From the NCBI RefSeq assembly GCF_032397745.1, contig NZ_CP135921.1:7304501-7368500 (forward strand): a stretch of 64,000 nucleotides of DNA, in the 5' to 3' direction. Shown piece after piece: positions 30,293 to 40,114 of this stretch; positions within the stretch are counted from its first letter, which is position 1; each line of letters begins with the position of its first letter. The stretch comes from Bradyrhizobium prioriisuperbiae (GTDB lineage: Bacteria; Pseudomonadota; Alphaproteobacteria; Rhizobiales; Xanthobacteraceae). The notes beneath the pieces were generated by a model. It saw nothing but the letters and a program-made list of their open reading frames with translations. It had not been told where the DNA came from and searched no databases. The translations under genes were made by a program, and so were the position numbers.

Positions 30293-31384
30293 TCAGCGCC
30301 CGGTCTTCACCCGTGTCCACAGCCGGTTGATGACACGCTGGACCGCCGGGTCGCGGGCCGTTATCACGAACAGCTTCTGCAGCGTCGCCTCGTCTGGATA
30401 GACGGTCGGATCGTTGAAGATCTTCGGATCGAGCAGCTTCTGGCTCGCCAGATTGCCGTTGGCATAGGACAGGAAATCGGAATTCTTCGCCGCCACGTCG
30501 GGGCGGTACAGGTAATTGATCAACTCGTAGGCTTCCGCGACGTTCTTCGCGTCGGCCGGAATGGCCAGATTGTCGAAGAACATCTGCGCGCCCTCCTTCG
30601 GGATCGCGTAGCCGATCTCGACGCCATTGTTGGCCTCGGCCGCCCGGCTCTGCGCTTGCTTGATGTCGCCGGACCAGCCGACCACGAAGCAGATTTCACC
30701 GGTCGCCAGCGCGCTCAGATACTCCGACGAATGGAATTTGCGAACATACGGCCGAACCTTGCCGACGACCTCGGCCGCCTTTTCCAGATCGGCTTGCGCC
30801 TGCGAATTGGGATCAAGCCCGAGATAATTCAGCGCCGCCGGCAGGATGTCGTCGGCCGAATCCAGCATGTGGATGCCGCAATCCTTGAATTTCGCCAGAT
30901 TTTCCGGGCGAAACACGATGTCCCAGGAGTCGATCTTGGCGTCGGGACCGAGAATGGTGCGCACGGCCTTCGCGTTGTAGCCGATGCCGGTGGTGCCCCA
31001 CATATAGTTGGCTGCGTAGGTGTTGCCGGGGTCGTACACCGCGAGCCGCCCCGTCACCACCGGCCATGCGTTGGCGAGATTGGGCAGCTTCGACCGGTCG
31101 AGCTTCTGGAAGATGTTGGCCTTGATCTGGCGCTGCAGGAAATAAGCCGTCGGCACCACCACGTCATAGCCGGACTTGCCGGCAAGCAGCCGCGTCTCCA
31201 GCGTCTCGTTGGCATCGAAGGTGTCGTAGACCACCTTGATGCCGGTCTCCTTGGTGAACGCGTCGAGCACCCCCGGTGCCATGTAGTTCGACCAGTTGTA
31301 GAAGTTGACCACGCGCTCCTGGGCCTGTGCGGAACACGACGCCACGATCGCAACCGCCACAATCCACCAAGTCTTCAAGCGCAC
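30293..31384 (-). CDS. Polyamine-type periplasmic binding protein (PotF/PotD-like)
   Basis: Periplasmic solute-binding protein of 363 residues with a signal peptide (AVAIVASCSAQAQ). The mature start VVNFYNWSNYMAPGVL and the YDVVVPTAYFLQRQ and MWGTTGIGYNAKAV stretches are typical of PotF, which binds putrescine or spermidine. No permease or ATPase gene is adjacent: the next genes in the same direction belong to other pathways, so it either works with a transporter elsewhere or has a sensing role. The first gene upstream, an aminotransferase, ends beyond its start on the same strand. Confidence 0.88.
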   Translation of the reverse strand: MRLKTWWIVAVAIVASCSAQAQERVVNFYNWSNYMAPGVLDAFTKETGIKVVYDTFDANETLETRLLAGKSGYDVVVPTAYFLQRQIKANIFQKLDRSKLPNLANAWPVVTGRLAVYDPGNTYAANYMWGTTGIGYNAKAVRTILGPDAKIDSWDIVFRPENLAKFKDCGIHMLDSADDILPAALNYLGLDPNSQAQADLEKAAEVVGKVRPYVRKFHSSEYLSALATGEICFVVGWSGDIKQAQSRAAEANNGVEIGYAIPKEGAQMFFDNLAIPADAKNVAEAYELINYLYRPDVAAKNSDFLSYANGNLASQKLLDPKIFNDPTVYPDEATLQKLFVITARDPAVQRVINRLWTRVKTGR

Positions 31385-31394
31385 GCCCCTCTCC

Positions 31395-32549
31395 TCAACC
31401 GCCTCGCACGGCGCGCGACAATCGCTCGAGCGCCGTGTCGATGGTGGAATCCTTTTTCGAAAAACAGAACCGCGCCACGGACGTCACGGGATCGTCCTCA
31501 TAGAAGGCCGACACCGGGATGGCGGCGACCTTGTAGTCCGCGACCAATCGCCGGCAGAACTGTTCGTCGGTCTCGTTGAGGCCGAGCGGCGACAGGTCGA
31601 CATTGAGGAAGTATGTTCCCTGCGATTTCAGCACCGGGAAACCCAGGCTCGACAGTCCCTCACTCAGCCGGTCGCGGCTGCGCGCCAGCTCCGCGCGCAT
31701 GCTGAAGAAATAATCATCGGATTTGCCGAGACCGTAGGCCACCGCGACCTGCAGATTGGGCGGCGTGGTGAAGGTCAGGAACTGATGCGATTTCGCCAGC
31801 ACGCGCAGCAGTGGCGGCGCGGCGCAGACAAAGCCGATTTTCCAGCCGGTCAGCGAAAAGATCTTGCCTGCGGAGCCGATTTTCACGGTGCGATCGCGCA
31901 TGCCGGGAATACTGATCAGCGGGATGTGCTCGCGCCCGTCGAAAATGACGTGCTCCCAGACCTCGTCGCAAATCGCGATCAGGTTGAACTCCTGGCAGAT
32001 GCGTGCCAGCAACTCCAGGTCCTCGCGCGGATAGACCACGGCGGAGGGATTGAGTGGGTTGTTGAAAATCAGGAACTTGGTTTTCGGCGTGATCGCGGCC
32101 CGCAGCGCCTCTTCGGGAATCCGCCAGTGCGGCGGCTCCAGCCGCACGAACTTTGGCACGCCACCGGCGCAGCGGATCAGGGGAATGTAGGCGTCATAGG
32201 CCGGCGGAAACACGATGACTTCGTCGCCACGCTGCACCAGCCCCAGGATGGCGCCCGCCACCGCTTCGGTTGCGCCCGAGGTCACCAGCACCTCGCTCAT
32301 CGGATCGAGCGTCACACCATGCCAGTGGCCGTAATGCGTGGCGATGGCCTGCCGCAACTCGGGAATGCCCATCATCGACGGGTATTGATTGTAGCCGTCG
32401 AGCACGGCTTCCGCCGCTTTGCGGCGGATATCTTCCGGTCCCGCGTCGTCGGGAAAACCCTGGCCGAGATTGATGGCGTTGTGGTCGCGCGCGAGCTGCG
32501 ACATCGCCTCGAAGATCGTGACCGGAAGGTCCGCGAAAACCGGATTCAT
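31395..32549 (-). CDS. PLP-dependent aminotransferase, class I/II (YbdL/aspartate aminotransferase-like)
   Basis: A 384-residue fold-type I aminotransferase. The Schiff-base Lys lies in GSAGKIFSLTGWKIG. The N-terminal INLGQGFPDDAGPEDIRR, the FNNPLNPSAVVY substrate/PLP segment and the AICDEVWEHVIFDG segment match methionine/kynurenine-glutamine aminotransferases such as YbdL. The substrate is not certain. It is ten bases upstream of the PotF-like gene start and nine bases after the rhodanese gene, so the three form a minus-strand cluster. Confidence 0.88.
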   Translation of the reverse strand: MNPVFADLPVTIFEAMSQLARDHNAINLGQGFPDDAGPEDIRRKAAEAVLDGYNQYPSMMGIPELRQAIATHYGHWHGVTLDPMSEVLVTSGATEAVAGAILGLVQRGDEVIVFPPAYDAYIPLIRCAGGVPKFVRLEPPHWRIPEEALRAAITPKTKFLIFNNPLNPSAVVYPREDLELLARICQEFNLIAICDEVWEHVIFDGREHIPLISIPGMRDRTVKIGSAGKIFSLTGWKIGFVCAAPPLLRVLAKSHQFLTFTTPPNLQVAVAYGLGKSDDYFFSMRAELARSRDRLSEGLSSLGFPVLKSQGTYFLNVDLSPLGLNETDEQFCRRLVADYKVAAIPVSAFYEDDPVTSVARFCFSKKDSTIDTALERLSRAVRGG

Positions 32550-32557
32550 GGCGCCGT

Positions 32558-32893
32558 TCAGCCGCCCGTCTTGGTGGGCAGGCCTGCGGCTTTCCAGGCC
32601 AGGATGCCGCCTTCCAGATGCGAGTCATAAGCCAGGCCATCGGCTTGCGCCGCCAGCGATGCAGTCACCGAGCGGCGGCCAGAGCGACAGGCGAACACCA
32701 CGGTCTTTCCCTGCGGATCGGGAATGTCGGCGGGATCAAACGAGGACAGCGGCAACACCACCGCGTCCGGATAGGCCTCCGCGGCAACCTCGTTCGGTTC
32801 GCGCACATCGATCAAGAGGTAACGTCCGTCGGCAATACCGGCCGCAACGTCGGTTGCGGTCAAATCATGGACGCGATGGGCTTGGTCCGACAC
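32558..32893 (-). CDS. Rhodanese-like domain protein
   Basis: A single-domain rhodanese of 111 residues. The active-site loop is FACRSGRRS with the catalytic Cys. The preceding LIDVREPNEVAAEAYPDAV and trailing HLEGGILAWKAAGLP are standard for the fold. It probably transfers sulfane sulfur or carries a persulfide in the cytoplasm; donor and acceptor are unknown. It is the first gene of the cluster with the aminotransferase. Confidence 0.9.
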   Translation of the reverse strand: MSDQAHRVHDLTATDVAAGIADGRYLLIDVREPNEVAAEAYPDAVVLPLSSFDPADIPDPQGKTVVFACRSGRRSVTASLAAQADGLAYDSHLEGGILAWKAAGLPTKTGG

Positions 32894-32937
32894 GCGGGCC
32901 TCCTTGAAATATTTCTGTTGTCGGCATGACGATCGAG

Positions 32938-32958
32938 GGAACGGTATTCCACCGTTCC
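32938..32958. repeat. Perfect 8-base inverted repeat upstream of the rhodanese gene
   Basis: GGAACGGT-attcc-ACCGTTCC, about 45 bases upstream of the rhodanese start (minus strand). There is no T-run on either side, so an operator or leader hairpin is more likely than a terminator. Flanking GATC-G and G-GATC extend the symmetry loosely. Confidence 0.4.
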
Positions 32959-33000
32959 GGATCGGGTGTCAGGCACCGCCAAAGTCTCTTGTTACGAGCG

Positions 33001-33045
33001 AAAAATCAAGCGGCGGAAAGGGTTTAAAGACAAAAGCCGCCCGCT
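33001..33045 (-). terminator. Intrinsic terminator after kup (copy nearest 33 kb)
   Basis: Read on the minus strand: AGCGG-g-CGG, a ~20-base loop, CCGCCGCT, then TGATTTTTCG. The GC-rich stem followed by five T lies 11 bases past the stop of the first Kup gene, at the expected place for its terminator. Confidence 0.6.
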
Positions 33046-33055
33046 GCCCGAGCAA

Positions 33056-34978
33056 CTAGATCGACACTTGAGTTCCCACCTCGACCACCCGGCCGGTGGG
33101 AATCTGGAAGTAGTCGGTGGCGTCGTTGGCGGAGCGGCTCAGTGCGATGAATAGATGATCCTGCCAGCGCGGCATGCCGGACTGCGCTGCCGGCTTCAGC
33201 GCCCGGCGGGACAGGAAGAACGAGGTCGACATGATGTCGAACTGCCAGCCGAGCTTGCGGGCGATCGCCAGCGCCTTTGGAACGTTCGGCGATTCCATGA
33301 AGCCGAAGCGCAGAGCGACCCTCGTGAACGTCGCGCTGACTTCTTCCAGCCGCACCCGCTCGGAAATATCGATGCGCGGCGTCGATGCCGTTTCGATGGT
33401 CAGAATGACGTTCTTCTCGTGCAGCACCTTGTAGTGCTTCAGGCTGTGCATCAGCGCGGTCGGCGCGCTGTTGGGGTCGCTGGTCAGAAACACCGCGGTG
33501 CCGGAGACCCGCTGCGGTGGCCGTTTTTCCAGCATCGCCACGAGATCAGCCAGCGGCAGTTCGAGCTTGCGCGATTTCTCGAACAGCAGCCGGCTGCCGC
33601 GCCGCCATGTGTACATCAGCAGCATCACCAGTCCGCCCAGCGCCAACGGCACCCAGCCACCCTCGAACACCTTCAGCAGGTTGGCGCCGAGGAAGATCAG
33701 GTCGAGCAGCAGAAACGGTACGATGAGCGCGGCCGCTGCCAGCATCGACCAGCGCCAGACCTTCCAGATCACGACAAATCCCATCAACGCGGTCACCACC
33801 ATGGTGCCGGTCACCGCGATGCCGTAGGCCGACGCCAGCGCGCTGGACGAGCGGAACAGCGCCACCAGCAGGACCACACTGATCAGCAGCAGCGTGTTGA
33901 CCCGTGGAATGTAGATCTGTCCGGCGTGGCTCTCGGAGGTGTGGCGGATCTCGAAGCGCGGCAACAGACCGAGCTGAATCGCCTGGCGGGTCAGCGAATA
34001 GGCGCCGGTGATCACGGCCTGGCTCGCAATTACAGTGGCCATCGTTGCCATCGCCACCATCGGCAGCAGCGCCCAGTCCGGAAACATCAGATAGAAGGGA
34101 TTTTCCAGCGCCTTCGGATTGCCGATCACCAGGGCGCCCTGCCCGAGATAATTCAGCGCCAGCGACGGCAGCACAATATAGAGCCACGCGGTCTGGATCG
34201 GCCGCTTGCCGAAATGACCGAGATCGGCATAGAGCGCTTCGCCCCCGGTCACCGCGAGAAACACCGCGCCAAGCGTCACCAGCCCGATCACACCGTGATG
34301 CAGCATGAAGGTGACTGCATGGACCGGATTGAAGGCGCCGAGCACCTCCGGATGCCTGGCGATATGCGGCAGCGCCGCCACCGCGATCACCACGAACCAG
34401 ACCACCATGATCGGTCCGAAAAAAGTGGCAACCCGGGCGGTTCCCCGTGACTGCACGGCGAACAACGCGAACAGGATCACCAGGGTCAGCGGCACGACAT
34501 AGGGGTCGAAGGCGGAGGTCGCGATCTTGATGCCTTCGATGGCGGACAGCACGGACAGTGCGGGCGTGATGACGGCATCGCCATAGAACAACGCACCGCT
34601 GATGATGCCGAGAAGCACGATGATGCTGCTGCGGCCGGACAAGGCGCGCTGGGCCAGCGCCATCAGGGCCAGCGTTCCGCCCTCGCCGTTGTTGTCGGCC
34701 CGCATCAGGATGAGAACGTATTTCAGCGTGACCACGACAATCAGCGCCCAGAGGATCAGCGACAGCACCCCCATCACCGCGTGGGGTGTCACGCCATCCA
34801 TGCTGGCCGCAGCTGTCGCGGCCTCCCTGAAGGCATAGAGCGGGCTGGTGCCGATATCGCCATACACCACCCCGATGCTGCCCAGCATCAGCGCCCCGAA
34901 ACTGGCGGTGGAATGGCTTTCGCCATGGCCATTCGCCGCCGGCGGTTCCGCGGCGGTCGCTGCGACCTCGGGTTGCAT
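33056..34978 (-). CDS. kup: Potassium uptake protein Kup (paralogue 1)
   Basis: Low-affinity proton-coupled K+ transporter, 640 residues, about twelve transmembrane segments followed by a C-terminal cytoplasmic domain. The family motifs [15 protein letters not shown] (first segment), [16 protein letters not shown] and [20 protein letters not shown] are intact. The extended N-terminus is Ala/Glu-rich and not conserved. A closely related copy is immediately upstream at 35136-37037 in the same direction; the last ~35 residues are nearly identical. The 157-base gap between them is AT-richer and has its own small palindrome (TAGGCG/CGCCTA at 35053-35072), so separate expression is possible. Confidence 0.95.
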   Translation of the reverse strand: MQPEVAATAAEPPAANGHGESHSTASFGALMLGSIGVVYGDIGTSPLYAFREAATAAASMDGVTPHAVMGVLSLILWALIVVVTLKYVLILMRADNNGEGGTLALMALAQRALSGRSSIIVLLGIISGALFYGDAVITPALSVLSAIEGIKIATSAFDPYVVPLTLVILFALFAVQSRGTARVATFFGPIMVVWFVVIAVAALPHIARHPEVLGAFNPVHAVTFMLHHGVIGLVTLGAVFLAVTGGEALYADLGHFGKRPIQTAWLYIVLPSLALNYLGQGALVIGNPKALENPFYLMFPDWALLPMVAMATMATVIASQAVITGAYSLTRQAIQLGLLPRFEIRHTSESHAGQIYIPRVNTLLLISVVLLVALFRSSSALASAYGIAVTGTMVVTALMGFVVIWKVWRWSMLAAAALIVPFLLLDLIFLGANLLKVFEGGWVPLALGGLVMLLMYTWRRGSRLLFEKSRKLELPLADLVAMLEKRPPQRVSGTAVFLTSDPNSAPTALMHSLKHYKVLHEKNVILTIETASTPRIDISERVRLEEVSATFTRVALRFGFMESPNVPKALAIARKLGWQFDIMSTSFFLSRRALKPAAQSGMPRWQDHLFIALSRSANDATDYFQIPTGRVVEVGTQVSI

Positions 34979-35135
34979 GAAGGACGGACCTCAAATTGCT
35001 ACGCTGCACACTGGCAAGCGGCGGCTTATAGTTCCGCCCTCAACGCATAGGTTAGGCGATTTTCAGCGCCTAGGTATGCATGAATGCATAGCGAGTCAAT
35101 CGCCGTTGCCAGACCTCTCGTTTCAAATCGTGACT

Positions 35136-37037
35136 TCAGATTGTGACTTGGGTCCCGACTTCAACCACCCGGCCGGTGGGGATCTGGAAATAGTCGGTCG
35201 CATCGTTCGCCGAGCGGCTCAGAGCGATAAAGAGATGATCCTGCCAGCGCGGCATCCCCGACTGCGCGGCGGGTTTCAGCGACCGCCGCGAGACGAAGAA
35301 CGACGTCGACATGATGTCGAATTGCCACCCCAGCTTGCGCGCCACACCGAGCGCTTTCGGCACATTCGGCGATTCCATAAAGCCGAACCGAAGCGCCACC
35401 AGCGTGAAGCGCTCGCTGATGTTCTCGAGCCGGACCCGTTCCGAAATATCGACCAGCGGCGTATGCGCGGTCTCGATGGTCAGCACCACATTGTGCTGAT
35501 GCAGCACCTTGTTGTGCTTGAGGTTGTGCAGCAGCGCCGTCGGCACATATTCGGGATCGCTGGTGAGAAAGACGGCGGTGCCCTGCACGATATGCGGCGG
35601 ACGTTTCTCCAGGCTGGCGATCAGGTCGCGCAGCGGCACCTCGATCCGGCGGGTCTTGCTGATCAGGATCGCGGCGCCGCGGCGCCAGGTCCAGATGATC
35701 ACCACCATGGCCAGGCCGAACAGCAGCGGCACCCAGGCGCCTTCGAACAGCTTGAGCAGGTTGGCGGAAAAGAACGTCATGTCGACAATGACCAGCGGCG
35801 CCACCAGCGCCGCCGCGGTGGCCACACGCCAGTTCCACAGTTTCCAGATCACCACGAAGCCCATGATGCCGTCGGCCACCATCGTGGTGGACACCGCAAT
35901 GCCATAGGCGGATGCAAGCCCGCTGGAGGTGCGGAACATCAGCACCAGCAACAGCACACCGATCAGCAGCAGCGTGTTGACCCGTGGCAGATAGATCTGG
36001 CCGGCATGGGACTCGGAGGTGTAGCGCACCTCGAAACGCGGCAGCAGGCCAAGCTGCACGGCCTGCCGCGTCAGCGAATAAGCGCCGGTGATCACGGCCT
36101 GGCTCGCGATAACGGTCGCGGCTGTCGCCAGCAGGATCAGCGGCACCAGCGCCTTCTCGGGCACCATGCGATAGAACGGGTTTTCGATCGCGGCCGGGTG
36201 CTCCAGCAACAGCGCGCCCTGGCCGAAATAATTGATCAGCAGTGCCGGCAGCACGAAGAACAGCCAGGCAGACTGGATCGGCTTGCGGCCGAAATGCCCG
36301 AGATCCGCATAAAGCGCCTCGCCGCCGGTGACGGCCAGAAACACCGCCCCCAGCGTCACGAGGCCGATCGTGCCGTGAGTCAGCAGGAACTCGATGCCGT
36401 ACAAGGGATTGATCGCAGCCAGCACGGTCGGATCATCGGAGATGTGGACCAGGCCCATGACCGTGATGGTGGCAAACCACACAAGCATCACCGGCCCAAA
36501 TGCGCTCGCGACCCGCGCCGTGCCGCTGCTTTGCACCGAAAACAGAATCACCAGAATGACGACGGTGAGCGGGACGACATAGTGCTCGAGCGCCGGGGTA
36601 GCGAGTTTCAAGCCCTCCACCGCCGAGAGCACCGAAATCGCCGGCGTGATCATGGAATCGCCGATGAACATCGCGGCACCCACCACGCCAAGCGCCAGCA
36701 GCAGCCAGCTCCGCCGTCCCATCGCCCGCTGCCCGAGCGCCATCAGCGACAGCGTGCCCCCTTCGCCGTTATTGTCGGCCCGCAGCAGCAACAGCACATA
36801 CTTGCCGGTCACAACGACCAGCAGCGCCCACAGGATCAGCGAGAGCACCCCCAGCACGATGGCCCGGGAGACCTCTCCGCCATGCGCGGCTCCGCCGACG
36901 GCTTCACGAAAGGCATACAGCGGCGACGTACCGATGTCGCCGAATACGACGCCGACGCTGCCGAGCGTCAGCGCCCAAAATCCGGTGGTCACCGGCGCCT
37001 CGGTCTGGCTTTCGGTTGATGTCTCGCTGGCAGCCAT
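35136..37037 (-). CDS. kup: Potassium uptake protein Kup (paralogue 2)
   Basis: Second Kup transporter, 633 residues, same twelve-segment architecture with [31 protein letters not shown] and [20 protein letters not shown]. Compared with paralogue 1, the usual FYGDA motif reads FIGDS (Tyr to Ile, Ala to Ser). The motif lies in the membrane part of the transporter, so transport properties may differ. C-terminal domains of the two copies are highly similar. It is upstream in transcription order. Tandem kup genes are common in Bradyrhizobium relatives. Confidence 0.95.
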   Translation of the reverse strand: MAASETSTESQTEAPVTTGFWALTLGSVGVVFGDIGTSPLYAFREAVGGAAHGGEVSRAIVLGVLSLILWALLVVVTGKYVLLLLRADNNGEGGTLSLMALGQRAMGRRSWLLLALGVVGAAMFIGDSMITPAISVLSAVEGLKLATPALEHYVVPLTVVILVILFSVQSSGTARVASAFGPVMLVWFATITVMGLVHISDDPTVLAAINPLYGIEFLLTHGTIGLVTLGAVFLAVTGGEALYADLGHFGRKPIQSAWLFFVLPALLINYFGQGALLLEHPAAIENPFYRMVPEKALVPLILLATAATVIASQAVITGAYSLTRQAVQLGLLPRFEVRYTSESHAGQIYLPRVNTLLLIGVLLLVLMFRTSSGLASAYGIAVSTTMVADGIMGFVVIWKLWNWRVATAAALVAPLVIVDMTFFSANLLKLFEGAWVPLLFGLAMVVIIWTWRRGAAILISKTRRIEVPLRDLIASLEKRPPHIVQGTAVFLTSDPEYVPTALLHNLKHNKVLHQHNVVLTIETAHTPLVDISERVRLENISERFTLVALRFGFMESPNVPKALGVARKLGWQFDIMSTSFFVSRRSLKPAAQSGMPRWQDHLFIALSRSANDATDYFQIPTGRVVEVGTQVTI

Positions 37038-37184
37038 GATTGGAACGAACGCCCCATTCGTTGCTTCGATCCCGCTGCGCGGGCGCGCTCTTTGAGCAGA
37101 GAACGGGCGCTATTGGCAACGGTTGACTTTTCCGTTGCCCCTCGATTCGGCAGTTCGCGAACCGGTATTATAGTAGTCCGACAC

Positions 37185-38015
37185 TCAGGGCTTGAGATTT
37201 GGCGGCAGCGGCGGGTCTTCGCGCATCAATGTGATGGTCACGCGGCGATTCGCCGCCAGCGACGGATCGTCGGGAAACAGCGGCTGGGTGTCCGATTTGC
37301 CGGACACCGCAAAGATATGGTTTGCCGGAAGACCCTCGCGTTCGAGAATCTGCCGCACCGCATTGGCGCGGTCCGCCGACAGGTCGAAGCCGTCATATCC
37401 GGTGCGCGGCGGCACGAATCCCGCAGCCGTGTGACCGGAGATCGAGATGCGCAGCGGCGTGGCCTTCAGCGGCGCCGCCAGTTTCTGCAGCAGGCTGCGG
37501 GTGCGCTCGTAGGGCTGCTTCGAGCCATCGGCGAACATCGAACGTCCTTCCTGGTCGATGATTTCCAGGTTGAGACCCTGCTTGGTCTCCTCGAACATGA
37601 TGTGTTTGGAGATTTCCGTCAGTTCCGGCATGTCCTGCAGTGCCTGGCGCAGCGAGGCCGCGGCCAGCGCGAACTCGCGATCGCTCGTCATGCGGGCGCC
37701 GGCGATGCGGCTGTTCTCGTCCTGATCCGGCGTCGGCCTGTTGGAGGCCTCTTCCGGCGGAACATGCGCGACGTTCTTCAGTTTGGCGCGGGTTGGCAGG
37801 CCATCGCTTTCGATCACACCGGAATAGCGCGCCTCGTTCTGCACGCCGAAGGCATCGCGCATCGAACCCGCCACGATCTTGAGTTTCTGCGAGTCCTGGG
37901 TCGAGAACGCGACGAGCATCACGAAGAAGCTCATCAACAGACCCATCAGGTCGGCGAACGTGACATACCAGCCGTGGCCGCCAGCATGTGAGTCACCTTT
38001 TCTTTTCCGCGCCAT
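37185..38015 (-). CDS. motB: MotB/OmpA-type flagellar stator protein
   Basis: A 276-residue peptidoglycan-anchored stator subunit. There is a single N-terminal transmembrane helix with the essential ion-binding Asp (WYVTFADLMGLLMSFFVML), a long periplasmic linker, and a C-terminal OmpA-like domain (ISISGHTAAGF, LSADRANAVRQILEREGL, ANRRVTITL). It lies 26 bases downstream of motA in the same direction. No other flagellar or chemotaxis gene is in the window, so it is either a dispersed motility gene or part of a non-flagellar ion-driven motor. The Asp is present, so ion flow should be possible. Confidence 0.88.
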   Translation of the reverse strand: MARKRKGDSHAGGHGWYVTFADLMGLLMSFFVMLVAFSTQDSQKLKIVAGSMRDAFGVQNEARYSGVIESDGLPTRAKLKNVAHVPPEEASNRPTPDQDENSRIAGARMTSDREFALAAASLRQALQDMPELTEISKHIMFEETKQGLNLEIIDQEGRSMFADGSKQPYERTRSLLQKLAAPLKATPLRISISGHTAAGFVPPRTGYDGFDLSADRANAVRQILEREGLPANHIFAVSGKSDTQPLFPDDPSLAANRRVTITLMREDPPLPPNLKP

Positions 38016-38041
38016 CGCAGTCGCCCCCGAGCCCGCGACCG

Positions 38042-38815
38042 TTAAGCCGGAACGGGTTCATCGGCGTCGTGGCGATGCTTTTCAGGCAGATAGGCCAGCA
38101 GCATTTCGCGGACCAGTGCTGCGCTCTTGGAATCGCGGATCATCAGGATGCCGTCGATGATCAGAGTGCGATTGGTGTCTTCGTCGTGCAGCTTGAGGTG
38201 CAGTTTGTCGGCAATTGGCAGACAGAAGATATTGGCCAGCACGGCGCCGTAGAGCGTGGCGAGCAGCGCGGTGGCCATGAACGGCCCGAGCTTCGAGGGG
38301 TCGGTCATGTTGGCGAACATCTGCACCATGCCGATGATCGTGCCGACCATGCCGAAGGCCGGAGCGCAATCACCGATGGCGCGATAAATCTTCTGGCCCT
38401 CGTCCAGATGGCTCAGAAAATTGTCGCGGTCGCGCTCGAGATTGTCGCGGATAAAATCGACATCGTAGCCGTCCGCCACGTAACGGATTCCCTTGGCGAG
38501 GAACGGGTCGTCGATTTCGACCTTCTCGAGGCCCACAGGCCCCTGCTTGCGGGCGATCTCGGCGAGGCTCGCCAGTTGATCGACCAGTTCGCGCGCGGTG
38601 GTCCGGCGCATGGTGAAAGCGAATTTGGCGCCGAGCGGAAGCCCGTGCAACATCGAACTCAGTGGAAAGCGGATCAGGGTCGCGGCAAACGAACCGCCGA
38701 GAATGATGATCGCGGCATGGTCGCTGACGAACATGTGCAGATCGCCACCGAGAAGCATCATCAAAGCGATGACGCCCGTGCCTACGAGAAGGCCGATACC
38801 GGTGGCGAAATCCAT
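38042..38815 (-). CDS. motA: MotA/ExbB-type flagellar stator protein
   Basis: A 257-residue stator subunit with four hydrophobic segments. The conserved region around TM3-TM4 reads GDCAPAFGMVGTIIGMVQMF and GPFMATALLATLYGAVLAN, typical of PomA/MotA. The cytoplasmic loop carries the charged DEGQKIYRAIGD and DNLERDRDNF stretches. The ATG at 38815 has GGAG six bases upstream; the much longer upstream frame reads through non-coding sequence. It forms a two-gene unit with motB. Confidence 0.9.
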   Translation of the reverse strand: MDFATGIGLLVGTGVIALMMLLGGDLHMFVSDHAAIIILGGSFAATLIRFPLSSMLHGLPLGAKFAFTMRRTTARELVDQLASLAEIARKQGPVGLEKVEIDDPFLAKGIRYVADGYDVDFIRDNLERDRDNFLSHLDEGQKIYRAIGDCAPAFGMVGTIIGMVQMFANMTDPSKLGPFMATALLATLYGAVLANIFCLPIADKLHLKLHDEDTNRTLIIDGILMIRDSKSAALVREMLLAYLPEKHRHDADEPVPA

Positions 38816-39139
38816 GGGAAACTCCGACGCGTCCGCGTACTCACACGACCGTCGATCCTGGACGGCGACACGTCCGTTCTGGGCCGTGTAGCGACACCCT
38901 AGGTCAGCGCCATTAAAGAGCGGTAAAGTCCGGCGCATTGCGAACACGCACTGCGTTGTGCCGCAAGGACTTGAGCTGCCATTCGCACCCTTGGTGACAT
39001 CAAGGCGATGCTGAAAGATGTGATAGCCGCGCCTGCAGGCTTCAGCGCGCTGGAAACGATCTGCTAACCATATTCCCGGGATCACCAGCGGCGAGATTCT
39101 GCCGGCGCGAACCAGGCGTCCACCGCGAAAAAAAATGCA
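38816..39139. other. 324-base gap upstream of motAB
   Basis: It holds the promoter region of motAB and the 3' end region of pssA (both minus strand). On the minus strand a run of eight T (around 39127-39134) follows the pssA stop, preceded within the coding end by a CGGACG/CGTCCG repeat. This could be a poor terminator, but the distance is too long for confidence. No gene is seen. Confidence 0.45.
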
Positions 39140-40024
39140 CTAATTCAGGCGCGGCGGACGGTCGTCCGACTGCGGTGATGTCGGCGGCGAATCAAATACC
39201 GCCGGCTGCTCGGACAAACTTGACGCAGGCGTCTCCGCGGGAGCCGCGGCAGCAGCAGCCGCCCGCTCGTGCCGGCGATACGACATGAAGCCGGCCGGCA
39301 AGGTCACCAGATAGATGATGGCGCCGGCCGAGAGCAGATGCCACGGATACCCGATCAGCAACGCGATAAAGAGGATCACCACCACGAAGACCGGCAGCAC
39401 CATTTCCGGCGGCACCCGGGTGCTCATGGTCTTGCCGGAGAACACCGGCAACCGCGACACCATCAGAAACGCGATCAGCAGCGTGTAGAGCGCAACCAGC
39501 ATGGTCGGCAGTTTCGGCAGGTCGAGAAACGACAGATAGATCGGCAGCAACACCAGAAGCGCGCCCGCGGGCGCCGGCACGCCGGTGAAGAAGCCGGCCG
39601 CAAACGCCGGCCGGTTCGGATCGTCGATCGACGCATTGAAACGCGCCAGCCGCAATCCGCCGCTGATCGCAAAGATCATCGCCGCGATCCAGCCGACATT
39701 GTTGAGTTCGTGCAGTTGCCAGAAGTACAGGATCAGGCCCGGCGTCACGCCGAAATTGACGAAATCGGCCAGGCTGTCGAGCTCGGCGCCGAACCGGGAC
39801 TGCCCCTTGATGGCGCGGGCCACGCGGCCGTCGATGCCGTCCAGAACCGCCGCAAACACGATCGCCGCCAGCGCAAGCTCCAGCCGTCCTTCGGTCGACA
39901 GCCGAATGGCGGTCAGTCCGGCGCAGATCGCCAGCAGCGTGATGACGTTCGGCACCAGCATCCGCAGCGGGATCGGACGAAACCGGCGGCGCTTCAACTC
40001 GTCAGGCTTGGGTTCATAAGGCAT
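39140..40024 (-). CDS. pssA: CDP-diacylglycerol--serine O-phosphatidyltransferase
   Basis: Membrane enzyme making phosphatidylserine from CDP-diacylglycerol and serine, 294 residues. The CDP-alcohol phosphotransferase motif DG-x2-DGR-x8-G-x3-D-x3-D reads as DGIDGRVARAIKGQSRFGAELDSLAD, with all Asp present (split here for length: DGIDGRVARA and GAELDSLADF). About eight hydrophobic segments surround it; the C-terminal ~45 residues are Ala/Pro/Ser-rich. The ATG at 40024 has AGGGTGG at good spacing; an ATG two codons earlier sits directly on that site. It follows psd, the next enzyme of the same pathway. Confidence 0.93.
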   Translation of the reverse strand: MPYEPKPDELKRRRFRPIPLRMLVPNVITLLAICAGLTAIRLSTEGRLELALAAIVFAAVLDGIDGRVARAIKGQSRFGAELDSLADFVNFGVTPGLILYFWQLHELNNVGWIAAMIFAISGGLRLARFNASIDDPNRPAFAAGFFTGVPAPAGALLVLLPIYLSFLDLPKLPTMLVALYTLLIAFLMVSRLPVFSGKTMSTRVPPEMVLPVFVVVILFIALLIGYPWHLLSAGAIIYLVTLPAGFMSYRRHERAAAAAAAPAETPASSLSEQPAVFDSPPTSPQSDDRPPRLN

Positions 40025-40114
40025 CGACATCCACCCTATATAACAGGCGGACCCCTCCTCCGCCATGATGGCAAAGCAAGGGCCTAAGCGAGACCCGGGA
40101 TTAGTTAATTGGGA

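Noticed and set aside
34848..37019. A very long plus-strand open frame (over 700 codons) opposite the second kup gene, and similar antisense frames opposite kup 1, penicillin acylase and others
   Set aside because: The translations are His/Arg/Gln/Gly-rich with no domains, the mark of the reverse strand of a high-GC gene. The Kup frames have complete family motifs.
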